This document shows positions 47,640 to 55,661 of a DNA stretch of 64,000 nucleotides, one piece after another. Within the stretch, counting starts at the first letter, position 1. The number at the start of each line of letters is the position of its first letter. The stretch lies in the NCBI RefSeq assembly GCF_002557795.1, contig NZ_CP023777.1:4287001-4351000 (forward strand). The letters are read 5' to 3'. Made by a program: the position numbers and the translations under genes. Below the pieces are notes generated by a model that saw only the letters and a program-made list of their open reading frames with translations, had not been told where the DNA came from and ran no database searches. Source of the stretch: Chitinophaga caeni. GTDB taxonomy: Bacteria; Bacteroidota; Bacteroidia; Chitinophagales; Chitinophagaceae.

Positions 47640-50600
47640 ATGACAGAAAATATACAACTTGAATATGACGCATTTTTACGGTCTTTTAAAAGAAATATAG
47701 ATGTCCCTCACTCATTTTTATTAGGTGCTGGTGCATCCATTAGTTCGGGAATACAAACCGCTTATGATTGTATTTGGGAATGGAAAAAAGACATTTACTT
47801 ATCTAAAAACATCAATTCTGCGGAGTTCTACAAAAATTATAAAAATGCATCCGTTCGGAAAAGTATTCAAAACTGGTTAGACAATCAGGGAGAATACCCC
47901 GTTCTCGATGCCGCAGAAGAATATTCCTTTTATGCTGAAAAGGCTTATCCAATACCAGATGATAGGCGCAAGTATTTCTTTAGTTTGATTGAAAATCAAG
48001 AACCATATATTGGATATAAATTACTTTGCCTTTTAGCGGAACACAATATTGTAAAATCCGTATGGACGACAAATTTCGATGGTTTAATTGTCCGTTGTGC
48101 ACATCAAAATAGATTAACTCCAATTGAGATTACATTAGATAACTCTGATAGGATTTTCCGAAATCAAAGTAGCAAAGAGTTACTGACGATTGCGTTACAC
48201 GGGGATTATAAATTTACAACCTTAAAGAATACAGAGAAAGAGTTAGATAATCAGAATGATACATTTAAAGACCAACTTTCAAATTATCATGTTGATAAAA
48301 ACCTTATCGTAATTGGATATAGTGGCAGGGATAAATCACTGATGGATGCAATTTTGGTTGCTTTTCAAAAAAAAGGCTCTGGGCGTTTATATTGGTGTGG
48401 TTTCGGAGATAAAATCAACGAAGAAGTTTCCGATTTGATTTTAAAAATAAGACTATCAGGAAGGGAAGCCTATTATATAGCGACTGATGGCTTTGATAAA
48501 ACACTTATTCATTTATCGAAATCAGCATTTGAAGGAAATGCAACCGTTGAAAAACAAATCCAAGAAGCATTAGAAACATCAAAAGATGAAGAATACCTTA
48601 AGACAGAGTTTAGTTTGAATTTTTCAAAGACAGATAAGTATATAAAAAGTAATCTGCATCCAATTACATTCCCCAAAGAAATTTTTCAATTTGAAATAGA
48701 CTATAAAGATGCGAAACCCTGGAGCTTTCTGAAAGAGATAACCAGAGATACCAATATTTGTGCTGTTCCATTTAAAAGAAAGGTTTATGCTATTGGCACA
48801 TTAACCGATATTGACAGGGTATTTAAAGGAAGTCTAAAATCTGAAATAAAGAGAGAACCAATATCAAAATATGATATTGAAAAAGTTTCTGCATTCAAAT
48901 CTTTGATGTTGCAAGTGGTTCTCAAATATTTCTCGAATAAAGGGCAAGTTGAATCAAATTTAAAAGATAAAATATGGCTTAAAACTACTGACAGCAAGAA
49001 TGGGAACGTTGATATACATAAGGCAATATATGTATCATTGTACTTCGATGATAATAGGAGTTTTGCGTACTTGACTTTTACACCAACAATACATCTTACT
49101 TCTACCGAAGAAATATCAAAACAACAAAAACTGTTACTAAGTAAAGGGGTTTTAGAAAAGCTATACAACAATAAATATGATGACTTGCTAAATTTTTGGA
49201 ACGGAATTTTATTCCAAAATAATAGATTGAAGTTTGAATATCCCGAAAATTCTGGAACAGGATTTGAGTTTCAAATTTCATCACATACAGCATTTGGCGA
49301 GATAAATGTCTTAGACCCTAATTTTAGAACTTATACCCCTAACAACTATAACAAAAAGCAGACCCAATTTAAGGGCGTTCAATTCTTAGAGCCTCAATTA
49401 ATTTTCAGAAATGTAGCGACAGATATTGAGTTTAAGGACTATCATCCGATGAGAGGTCTTGTCAATAACAGACCTTTTGATGTTAACCTCAATGGAGTTA
49501 TTTATTCTAACGAGATTAACCTCTCAATAATCTGCGGTAAGAATTATTCAGCGAAATTCTATGGTTTCCTTTCAAAACTTCAAACCAAACATTCCACAGA
49601 AAATATCAATCCAGATTATCTTATTGATTATCCAGGATTTTCTTCTGTTTTCAATTTGCCCATCAACATACCCAATTTTGACAATAATGACAAATGGATT
49701 GACATTGATTTTAAAGCTAACAATGAAGCCGACAGTCATGAAAATGCACTAAGGCTAGCAAGGCAGATTACTTCCAAAATTGACCAGATAGCTAATACGC
49801 AAAATCAAACTACGGTAGTTGTTTTTATTCCTACTGAATGGCAGCCTTTTGAGAACTATATTTATGAGGGTGAAAGTTTTGATTTGCACGATTATATTAA
49901 AGCATTCTCTGCTTCAAGGGGTATTTCAACACAGCTTATTAGAGAGGACACATTGGAGGATAAATTGAAATGCCAAATTTATTGGTGGTTGTCATTATCG
50001 TTTTATGTTAAGTCATTGAGAACACCGTGGATTCTAAATAGCCAAGAAAAGAATACAGCTTATGCGGGTATCGGTTATAGCGTTTCTAAAATTCAAAATA
50101 AATCAGAAATAGTCATCGGGTGCAGTCACATTTACGATTCCAATGGTCAGGGTTTAAAATATAGATTATCAAAAATTGATAATTATTTTTTAGACAAGCA
50201 GAATAACCCTTATCTCTCTTTTAAAGATGCTTTTCAATTCGGAGTGTCCATTCGTGAACTATTTTATCAATCGCTTGATAAACTACCGGAAAGGGTTGTA
50301 ATTCATAAAAGAACACGCTTTACAGAGGATGAAATCAATGGTATCAAAGCCAGTCTCAATAAAGCCGGGATTAAGAAAATTGATTTGATAGAAATCAATT
50401 ACGAAGTTGATGCCCGTTTTGTAGCAATGAATGTCTATCAAAACAATTTACAAGTTGATAAATTCCCTATTTCAAGAGGCACTTGCATAGTAACAAATAA
50501 AGATACAGCACTTCTATGGACACATGGTATAGTCCCTTCTGTCAGACAACCTAACTACAAGTTTTATTTGGGTGGTAGAAGTATTCCTGCTCCAATCAAA

Positions 50601-50798
50601 ATAATAAAGCATTATGGAGAATCAAACATTAATACTATTGCGACAGAAATATTAGGCTTAACTAAGATGAATTGGAACTCACTTGATTTGTATTCCAAGT
50701 TGCCGTCCACTATTGATTCTTCAAATCAGATTGCCCGAATAGGAAAATTGCTTTCTCGCTTTGAGGGGAAAACTTATGATTACAGGCTTTTTATCTGA
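47640..50798 (+). CDS. Single-chain SIR2-APAZ-Argonaute (short pAgo fusion) defence protein
   Basis: This is a 1052-residue fusion. I chose the ATG at 47640; a longer frame opens at a TTG 36 bp earlier. Residues about 20-300 form a SIR2 NADase domain with LLGAGAS (29-33), TTNFDG (143-148), ALHGD (186-189) and VIGYSGRD. Residues about 310-720 are a beta-rich region matching the size and place of an APAZ (PAZ-replacing) domain. Residues about 720-1052 are MID-PIWI, with VVVFIPTEWQPF, AGIGYSVSK, VVIHKRTRF and the ending LGLTKMNWNS, IARIGKLLSRF and YRLFI. Catalytic Asp residues of slicing Argonautes are replaced (Gly in AGIGYS, Lys-Arg-Thr in the RDG position). In related SIR2-APAZ/short-Argonaute systems, guide-bound target DNA activates NAD+ depletion and cell death. 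The gene is AT-rich. Confidence 0.85.
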   Translation: MTENIQLEYDAFLRSFKRNIDVPHSFLLGAGASISSGIQTAYDCIWEWKKDIYLSKNINSAEFYKNYKNASVRKSIQNWLDNQGEYPVLDAAEEYSFYAEKAYPIPDDRRKYFFSLIENQEPYIGYKLLCLLAEHNIVKSVWTTNFDGLIVRCAHQNRLTPIEITLDNSDRIFRNQSSKELLTIALHGDYKFTTLKNTEKELDNQNDTFKDQLSNYHVDKNLIVIGYSGRDKSLMDAILVAFQKKGSGRLYWCGFGDKINEEVSDLILKIRLSGREAYYIATDGFDKTLIHLSKSAFEGNATVEKQIQEALETSKDEEYLKTEFSLNFSKTDKYIKSNLHPITFPKEIFQFEIDYKDAKPWSFLKEITRDTNICAVPFKRKVYAIGTLTDIDRVFKGSLKSEIKREPISKYDIEKVSAFKSLMLQVVLKYFSNKGQVESNLKDKIWLKTTDSKNGNVDIHKAIYVSLYFDDNRSFAYLTFTPTIHLTSTEEISKQQKLLLSKGVLEKLYNNKYDDLLNFWNGILFQNNRLKFEYPENSGTGFEFQISSHTAFGEINVLDPNFRTYTPNNYNKKQTQFKGVQFLEPQLIFRNVATDIEFKDYHPMRGLVNNRPFDVNLNGVIYSNEINLSIICGKNYSAKFYGFLSKLQTKHSTENINPDYLIDYPGFSSVFNLPINIPNFDNNDKWIDIDFKANNEADSHENALRLARQITSKIDQIANTQNQTTVVVFIPTEWQPFENYIYEGESFDLHDYIKAFSASRGISTQLIREDTLEDKLKCQIYWWLSLSFYVKSLRTPWILNSQEKNTAYAGIGYSVSKIQNKSEIVIGCSHIYDSNGQGLKYRLSKIDNYFLDKQNNPYLSFKDAFQFGVSIRELFYQSLDKLPERVVIHKRTRFTEDEINGIKASLNKAGIKKIDLIEINYEVDARFVAMNVYQNNLQVDKFPISRGTCIVTNKDTALLWTHGIVPSVRQPNYKFYLGGRSIPAPIKIIKHYGESNINTIATEILGLTKMNWNSLDLYSKLPSTIDSSNQIARIGKLLSRFEGKTYDYRLFI

Positions 50799-50847
50799 TG
50801 AACTTTTTTACGGATATATAAAATACTTAAAGAAAATTAATAATTAG

Positions 50848-52326
50848 ATGAATGCACTCGCTCTTGTGATAGGAAATGCCAATTATACTTTAGATAAGGA
50901 CAAACTCGTTAATGCTGTAAATGATGCAGAAGATTTTGGCAGCAAATTGATGAATTTGGGGTTCATCGTAAAAACGGTTACCGATTGCACCGCTGAAACG
51001 TTTGACCGTGAAATTCGAACATTTGGAACTGAATTAGAAAAGTTTGATGTAGGGCTTTTTTATTTTTCAGGACATGGATTACAAATTGATGGGAAAAATT
51101 ACTTGACAGCTATTGATACTGGATTTTTTGATGATGTGTCTGCAAAACACACTTCCATACCGTTGGATTTGGTAATAGATTATATGCAAAAAGCAAAACC
51201 TATCATTAAGATACTTATTCTTGATGCTTGCAGAGATAATCCTTTACCCAGTCAATATAGAAGTGGGCAAGTACAAGGACTTGCCCCAATTCATGCTCCT
51301 AAAGGAACCATTATCGCATTTTCAACGTCACCAGGGGAAAAAGCTATGGATTATGGTGCTGGTCGAAATAGTATTTACACTGGTTCTCTACTTAATCATA
51401 TCAATGACCCCAATATTCCCATTGAAGATTTCTTTAAACGAGTAAGAACTTCTGTTTTCACACTGTCAAATGGAAAACAAACAAGTTGGGAACATACTTC
51501 TTTAATTGGTAATTTCTATTTTAATTCTGGGCAGCTTGTACATTCAGTTGATTTACCTTATAAGCCGGAATACATCGCTGATGAAAACTTTCAATCAAAT
51601 GGTAGCGATATTGATCTAGTAATAGAAGATTTAAAATCTCATAATTATTACACACAAAAACCAGCATTGGATAAATTAAGGTCAATTAAACCTTCATTTA
51701 TGGACGAAAGTTCATTATTTCTACTTGGCAGAAATATTCTACAAACTGCGATAGGTGGTGAATTCTCGGCAATGTCCATTATAAAAAATCTCGACACTTG
51801 GTTACAGAAGTATTCTGATAAGGATAATAACAACCATGTTTTAAACGGAATACTATTTGAAATATACTTCAATTCAAAAGGGCAATTCAGACAAAAAAAC
51901 TTCAAGAATGACTTGATTGAGGAAGTGTTTAAGTTACAAGCCAACAAACTTTATACGCCGGCATTTGAATTTATTGTTAAACAGCTTGCACCATTTTCCA
52001 AATATTTATTCTATTTGCCGACTGTTCCTCCAATGGCTTTACCAATAGAAGTAAAGTTTGAACCGTATGAATATAAACTGCCGTCTTGGGATAATCCTAA
52101 AATAGCACACAAACTTATATCAGTAAAGCATACGGAAATAGAGTTGCTTCAACCATATACTGATGATGATTGGAATACTACAATGGTGAGCTTTGAGCAG
52201 TTTGAAGAAAAACTATGTAAACAATTATGTGTGCCAAAAGACAGATTACGTTTGAGTATGAATGCTAAGCCCGAAGAAGTTAAAAGAGTGGATATACCAT
52301 TTGATTTGGAACTTGCGAAATCTTAA
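50848..52326 (+). CDS. Caspase-like (C14) protease linked to the Argonaute
   Basis: A 492-residue protein. The N-terminal ~235 residues form a caspase fold: ALVIGNANY at the start, the His of YFSGHG at residue 76 and the Cys of LILDACRDNP at residue 128 make an intact dyad. Residues about 236-492 are a helical, then beta-containing, region I do not recognise; it may sense the partner or bind a target. It starts 49 bp after the Argonaute stop, same strand and same low GC, so the two are probably co-transcribed. Caspase-like proteases act as killing effectors in several bacterial immune systems, such as the TPR-CHAT of type III-E CRISPR. Here it could be activated by the Argonaute or restrain or cleave it. 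This is inference. Confidence 0.85.
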   Translation: MNALALVIGNANYTLDKDKLVNAVNDAEDFGSKLMNLGFIVKTVTDCTAETFDREIRTFGTELEKFDVGLFYFSGHGLQIDGKNYLTAIDTGFFDDVSAKHTSIPLDLVIDYMQKAKPIIKILILDACRDNPLPSQYRSGQVQGLAPIHAPKGTIIAFSTSPGEKAMDYGAGRNSIYTGSLLNHINDPNIPIEDFFKRVRTSVFTLSNGKQTSWEHTSLIGNFYFNSGQLVHSVDLPYKPEYIADENFQSNGSDIDLVIEDLKSHNYYTQKPALDKLRSIKPSFMDESSLFLLGRNILQTAIGGEFSAMSIIKNLDTWLQKYSDKDNNNHVLNGILFEIYFNSKGQFRQKNFKNDLIEEVFKLQANKLYTPAFEFIVKQLAPFSKYLFYLPTVPPMALPIEVKFEPYEYKLPSWDNPKIAHKLISVKHTEIELLQPYTDDDWNTTMVSFEQFEEKLCKQLCVPKDRLRLSMNAKPEEVKRVDIPFDLELAKS

Positions 52327-52373
52327 ATTTTTGATCATCTTTATTAAACACGTTTGATTATAATTATGGGAGC

Positions 52374-53003
52374 TTACACAAACTCCCCAATGTCAAAATC
52401 ACTCAAATCACTTTTCCGCAAGGTGGAAGAACTGTCGTCGCTCCCAGATGAAAGTGTGCTATCCAAAAGCTCGGCAATTTTTCGGGAAGCACCTTCTATG
52501 GAATTTTCCAGCAGGCTAAATAATTCGGTTCCCTGTAATTTCTGAACTATGGCTACCGCTGTTTCCTTTTGAGCCTGTTCCAAATTCTCTTTTTGGAGCA
52601 ATGCCCCTACGGAGCTTAGTTCGTCGTAGGTAACCCCTTGGGCAAAACCGTTATCGCCACCAGATATTCCGTACCTGTTCCATTCTTCTTCCTCTTCTTC
52701 CAAATCAGGCATATTGCTGAAAACTTCGTCCAGTTCTTCCTGCGGAATTTGAATGCTGACGTTTTCGTCGTATTCGATGTCTAAATTATCAGGGTTTATC
52801 TCCGGTTCCGCTAATTGGCTTTCATTGGCAGTGTTTGGCAGGGAAAGGCTTCTTACCGGCTTTGGCTGACCCATAATATCGGGCAGGTTCGGGTTAACTT
52901 TTCCCTGCGTTGGCTTTTGTTGCGACCTTTTTTGAATGACAATCTTATCCTGCAAAAGCAGGATAATGACAATAAGCAGGCAAATCACAATTACTATTTC
53001 CAT
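52374..53003 (-). CDS. traD: Conjugal transfer protein TraD (CTn type)
   Basis: A 209-residue protein with an N-terminal membrane helix (about 2-17). An acidic linker with a run of Glu near residues 100-106 and a helical C-terminal part follow. The PIPQEELDEVFSNM-like segment is at about 88-102. Position between the DUF3408 genes and traE defines it as the CTn-type TraD; it is not the coupling protein of the F plasmid. It converges with the caspase gene (47 bp between stops). Confidence 0.75.
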   Translation of the reverse strand: MEIVIVICLLIVIILLLQDKIVIQKRSQQKPTQGKVNPNLPDIMGQPKPVRSLSLPNTANESQLAEPEINPDNLDIEYDENVSIQIPQEELDEVFSNMPDLEEEEEEWNRYGISGGDNGFAQGVTYDELSSVGALLQKENLEQAQKETAVAIVQKLQGTELFSLLENSIEGASRKIAELLDSTLSSGSDDSSSTLRKSDLSDFDIGEFV

Positions 53004-53014
53004 ATACTTAAATT

Positions 53015-53320
53015 TTAAAACAACGATTTGTACTTTTCTTTGAACTCTTTTGTAATTGTATTTTCATACACTTTAAAATGATGTTCAAGAATGTTATTCA
53101 GATAGGCGAACAAGGGTATTTTGTCATCGCCTATTACCTGTACAATACGGGTAAGCCGTTCGTGATGTTCAGGGCTTAGGTATATGCTTTTACTGCCTCT
53201 TTTCTGCTCAATATCCATTTGTAAAAATGTCTGCTCATAGCTGTTTTTAGCTTCATTGCTCATTACTTCAGGACTATTATTGGCTGCAACAACGTTCCTG
53301 TTTTTGTTATTTTTCTTCAT
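53015..53320 (-). CDS. DUF3408 protein (TraC position)
   Basis: A 101-residue basic protein. Residues about 43-75 read KSIYLSPEHHERLTRIVQVIG, the ribbon-helix-helix-like DUF3408 core, followed by YLNNILEHHF. It is clearly a paralogue of the next gene upstream. Both could bind DNA and regulate the operon or aid transfer. It starts on the last base of the upstream stop codon. Confidence 0.8.
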   Translation of the reverse strand: MKKNNKNRNVVAANNSPEVMSNEAKNSYEQTFLQMDIEQKRGSKSIYLSPEHHERLTRIVQVIGDDKIPLFAYLNNILEHHFKVYENTITKEFKEKYKSLF

Positions 53321-53730
53321 TATATGATAGGTTTAAAGCGTTCGTTGAAATATTCTGTAATATCGTCGCCAAACTCCCTGAAATGATGTTCGAGAATATT
53401 GTCGATGTACGAGTAGAGGGTTGTTTTTTCATCCCTCGTTAATTGCACAATACGCAACAGCCTTTCGTGATATTCGGGACGTATGTAAACCACCTTGCCG
53501 CTTCTGCCAGAGGGAAAACGGTTGACCAAAAATGTTTCTTCATAATCAGCCTTTTTTGACGAATTGCTTCGGGCTTTTTCCCTGGCTTTGGGTTTGATTT
53601 CCTTTGGCTCTTCCTGTTGTTGATTATTCTGCGGCGGGGCAACTGGCTCATCGCCGCTTATGATGTTCATTAAATAATCTTCATCAACATTGGGCTTTTT
53701 AAAATCTTCTTTTTTGTTATCTGAACTCAT
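53320..53730 (-). CDS. DUF3408 protein (TraB position)
   Basis: A 136-residue protein with a charged, disordered N-terminal half (PPQNNQQQEEPKE region) and a C-terminal DUF3408 domain: KVVYIRPEYHERLLRIVQLT, then YIDNILEHHFREF. The pattern and spacing match the downstream 101-residue paralogue, which points to a tandem duplication. Probable DNA-binding accessory factor of conjugation. Confidence 0.8.
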   Translation of the reverse strand: MSSDNKKEDFKKPNVDEDYLMNIISGDEPVAPPQNNQQQEEPKEIKPKAREKARSNSSKKADYEETFLVNRFPSGRSGKVVYIRPEYHERLLRIVQLTRDEKTTLYSYIDNILEHHFREFGDDITEYFNERFKPII

Positions 53731-53742
53731 AGCTTACTGATT

Positions 53743-54510
53743 TTATAGATGTGTGATTTTCAAAAATTCTTCTACGAACAAATCCATTTTGGTTGCCTTC
53801 ATCAATTGTGGTTCGGCTGGCAGCAGGCTTGACCGGAACACATAGCTTTCGGTATCGTCCGTTTCCTTTCGGAAACGCTTGCTGTCCATTATCCTTGTTT
53901 CCATAATGGGCAGGTTGAGTGTTTTGATGACACTTTGATATGCCTCGTACAAACCTGTTTTTTCCCTGCCGTCCACCTGGTTCCAGAATAGCCACAACTC
54001 TTGTTGCTCATTGCCCTCTATAGTTTTGGGAAGTTCAAGAAAGGCTTTGGTAAAGCCCAATGTACTTTCCACTACCAAACGGTCGGCTGTAATGGGCGAA
54101 AAGATAAAATCCATCATTTTTAATGTCGTCAGTACACCTTTGGTATTGGCGGTTCCCGGCAAATCGAAAAAGATAAGATCCGGCGCAACTGCCGATTGGT
54201 TAACATATTCCACCGCCCTTTCCAAAGCATTTTCAGCCTTGCTTTTGAAAATCGGGTATGCCTTTTTATTGATGGTCTGGAATTGCTTCATCGCCGCTTT
54301 TTTGTGGTAGTCATTCTGCATCAGGGTTTTCTTATCCCTTTCCCGCATATTGGTCAGGCTATGCTGTGGAAAGTCGCAGTCCATTACCAACACGTTATAT
54401 CCTAAACGGTAATGAAGCACACTTGCAAGCAAGGTGGTCATTGTTGATTTTCCCACGCCGCCTTTTTGTGTGGAGAAGCTGATTTTTAAGGTTTTCTTCT
54501 TTGTTTCCAT
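53743..54510 (-). CDS. traA: ParA-family ATPase TraA
   Basis: A 255-residue ParA/MinD-type ATPase. The deviant Walker A motif STQKGGVGKSTMTTL is near residues 13-27, VMDCDFPQHSL near 42-52 and LIFFDLPGTANT near 113-124. It is the first gene of the tra operon and, in related elements, is linked to partition or conjugation control. Its upstream region has repeated palindromic motifs. Confidence 0.92.
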   Translation of the reverse strand: METKKKTLKISFSTQKGGVGKSTMTTLLASVLHYRLGYNVLVMDCDFPQHSLTNMRERDKKTLMQNDYHKKAAMKQFQTINKKAYPIFKSKAENALERAVEYVNQSAVAPDLIFFDLPGTANTKGVLTTLKMMDFIFSPITADRLVVESTLGFTKAFLELPKTIEGNEQQELWLFWNQVDGREKTGLYEAYQSVIKTLNLPIMETRIMDSKRFRKETDDTESYVFRSSLLPAEPQLMKATKMDLFVEEFLKITHL

Positions 54511-54563
54511 TATTTAAAAATTTATTGTTACACGCTTTACCTGTTTTGCAGGCTTGAATATTT

Positions 54564-54620
54564 GTTTACTGGAATATTCCCTTGTTCCTGTATTCCTGCA
54601 TTGGTTTACTGGAATATTCC
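54564..54620. repeat. Two direct repeats containing the palindrome GGAATATTCC
   Basis: The sequence GTTTACTGGAATATTCC occurs at 54564-54580 and again at 54604-54620. The copies are 40 bp apart, close to four helical turns, so proteins bound to each would face the same side. The 10-bp core is a perfect palindrome. They lie 50-110 bp upstream of traA and are good operator candidates. Confidence 0.65.
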
Positions 54621-55089
54621 TTTACCGTTTTATGCTTTCCTTACAGCCTTGTAAGGTGTATGTTTTGACAGGTTGTAAACCTTGCAGAAAACAAAAAGCT
54701 TTACCGCTTTTATGCTTTTACGCTTTTATAGTATTATACTTTTAAAACCTTATGCTTTTATGGCAAACTGCCTGTTTGCAAACCCGGTTTCTTTTCTTGT
54801 TTCCATACATTTTTTACTGCCTGCATTGAAACTGTAAGGCAAATAAAGCAGATAATTTACCTGCTGTAAGTTATGTGGCAGTGTTTGGCGTTCAAAGGCC
54901 GTGTTTGTCCGGGTATTGCATTGCAATACTCTTACATACAGGTCTTTACTTTGTATTGTGATTTTTATTAACGGATTTATGCAAAAGACTTTTGACATAT
55001 CAGAGGGTAACGGGAACGGCATCAAGCCGTTTTTCCCTGTTACATTCAATCCGTCCCGCAGGGCGGATTTTTGTGTTCACCGGAACACG

Positions 55090-55184
55090 GCAAGTTGTGT
55101 TTTGAGCTGCTCGAAATATTCTCCGCTGCTCAAAACAACTTGCCCTTGCAGGGGGCCGGAAATCCCTTCCGAAGTCAGGGATTT
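55090..55184 (+). promoter_or_regulatory. Candidate origin of transfer (oriT)
   Basis: GCAAGTTGTGTTTTGAGC (55090-55107) and GCTCAAAACAACTTGC (55128-55143) pair as a 16-bp stem with a 2-base bulge and a 20-base loop. A second hairpin, AAATCCCT/AGGGATTT at 55160-55184, follows. The site lies immediately upstream of the relaxosome gene mobA, where an oriT is expected. The nick site cannot be assigned by eye. Confidence 0.5.
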
Positions 55185-55199
55185 TTCAGATCATGTTAA

Positions 55200-55661
55200 A
55201 TGGATTTTATGATGGACAGTAACCACAAACCGAAAAAAAAGAGCGGAGGCCGGCATCCCAAAGATGATCCCGCCGTTTTCCGCTATTCTATATCACTGAC
55301 TGCGGAAGAAAACGCTCGTTTTCTTTCCCTTTTTGAACAGTCAGGCATCCCGGTAAAGGCACACTTTGTTACCGCCTGCATCTTCCACAGAACAGTAAAG
55401 ACGGTAAAGATCGACAAGGCGGCAATGGATTATTACATGCGGCTGACTGCTTTCTACGGCCAGTTCCGTTCCGTTGGCGTTAATTATAACCAGGTCGTAA
55501 AAATCCTGTACCGGCATTTCTCGGAGAAAAAGGCGGCGGCTTTCCTATTCAAACTGGAAAAACAGACGGCGGAACTGGCAGCTTTATGCCGCAAGATCAT
55601 CCAGTTGACTGAAGAATTTGAAGCCCGGCACCTGCAAAAAAGCGATTCTAATGGTAGCTAA
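55200..55661 (+). CDS. mobA: Relaxosome protein MobA
   Basis: A 153-residue DNA-binding accessory protein. It has a basic N-terminus with GGRHPKDDPAVFRYSISLT and the MobC/MobA-type helical core VGVNYNQVVKILYRHF near residues 97-112. Such proteins melt or bind oriT DNA for the relaxase. Two further in-frame ATGs at 55209 and 55212 make the exact start uncertain. It overlaps the relaxase by 11 bp. Confidence 0.85.
   Translation: MDFMMDSNHKPKKKSGGRHPKDDPAVFRYSISLTAEENARFLSLFEQSGIPVKAHFVTACIFHRTVKTVKIDKAAMDYYMRLTAFYGQFRSVGVNYNQVVKILYRHFSEKKAAAFLFKLEKQTAELAALCRKIIQLTEEFEARHLQKSDSNGS

Larger units (their letters stand above)
54511..55199. other. Divergent regulatory and transfer-origin region
   Basis: About 690 bp without a gene separate the minus-strand tra operon from the plus-strand mobilisation genes. 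It holds two 17-bp direct repeats near traA, AT-rich tandem GCTTTTA motifs at about 54700-54760, a GCAAAC/GTTTGC hairpin at 54763-54779, and a large imperfect inverted repeat at 55090-55143. Those point to promoter control and an origin of transfer. Confidence 0.6.

Noticed and set aside
54564..54760. CRISPR array upstream of traA
   Set aside because: Only two direct repeats with a short, AT-rich, non-spacer-like interval, and no cas genes nearby.
54750..55049. 99-codon minus-strand ORF in the tra/mob intergenic region
   Set aside because: No domain, no ribosome-binding site, and it lies in a region with direct and inverted repeats that explain its structure better.
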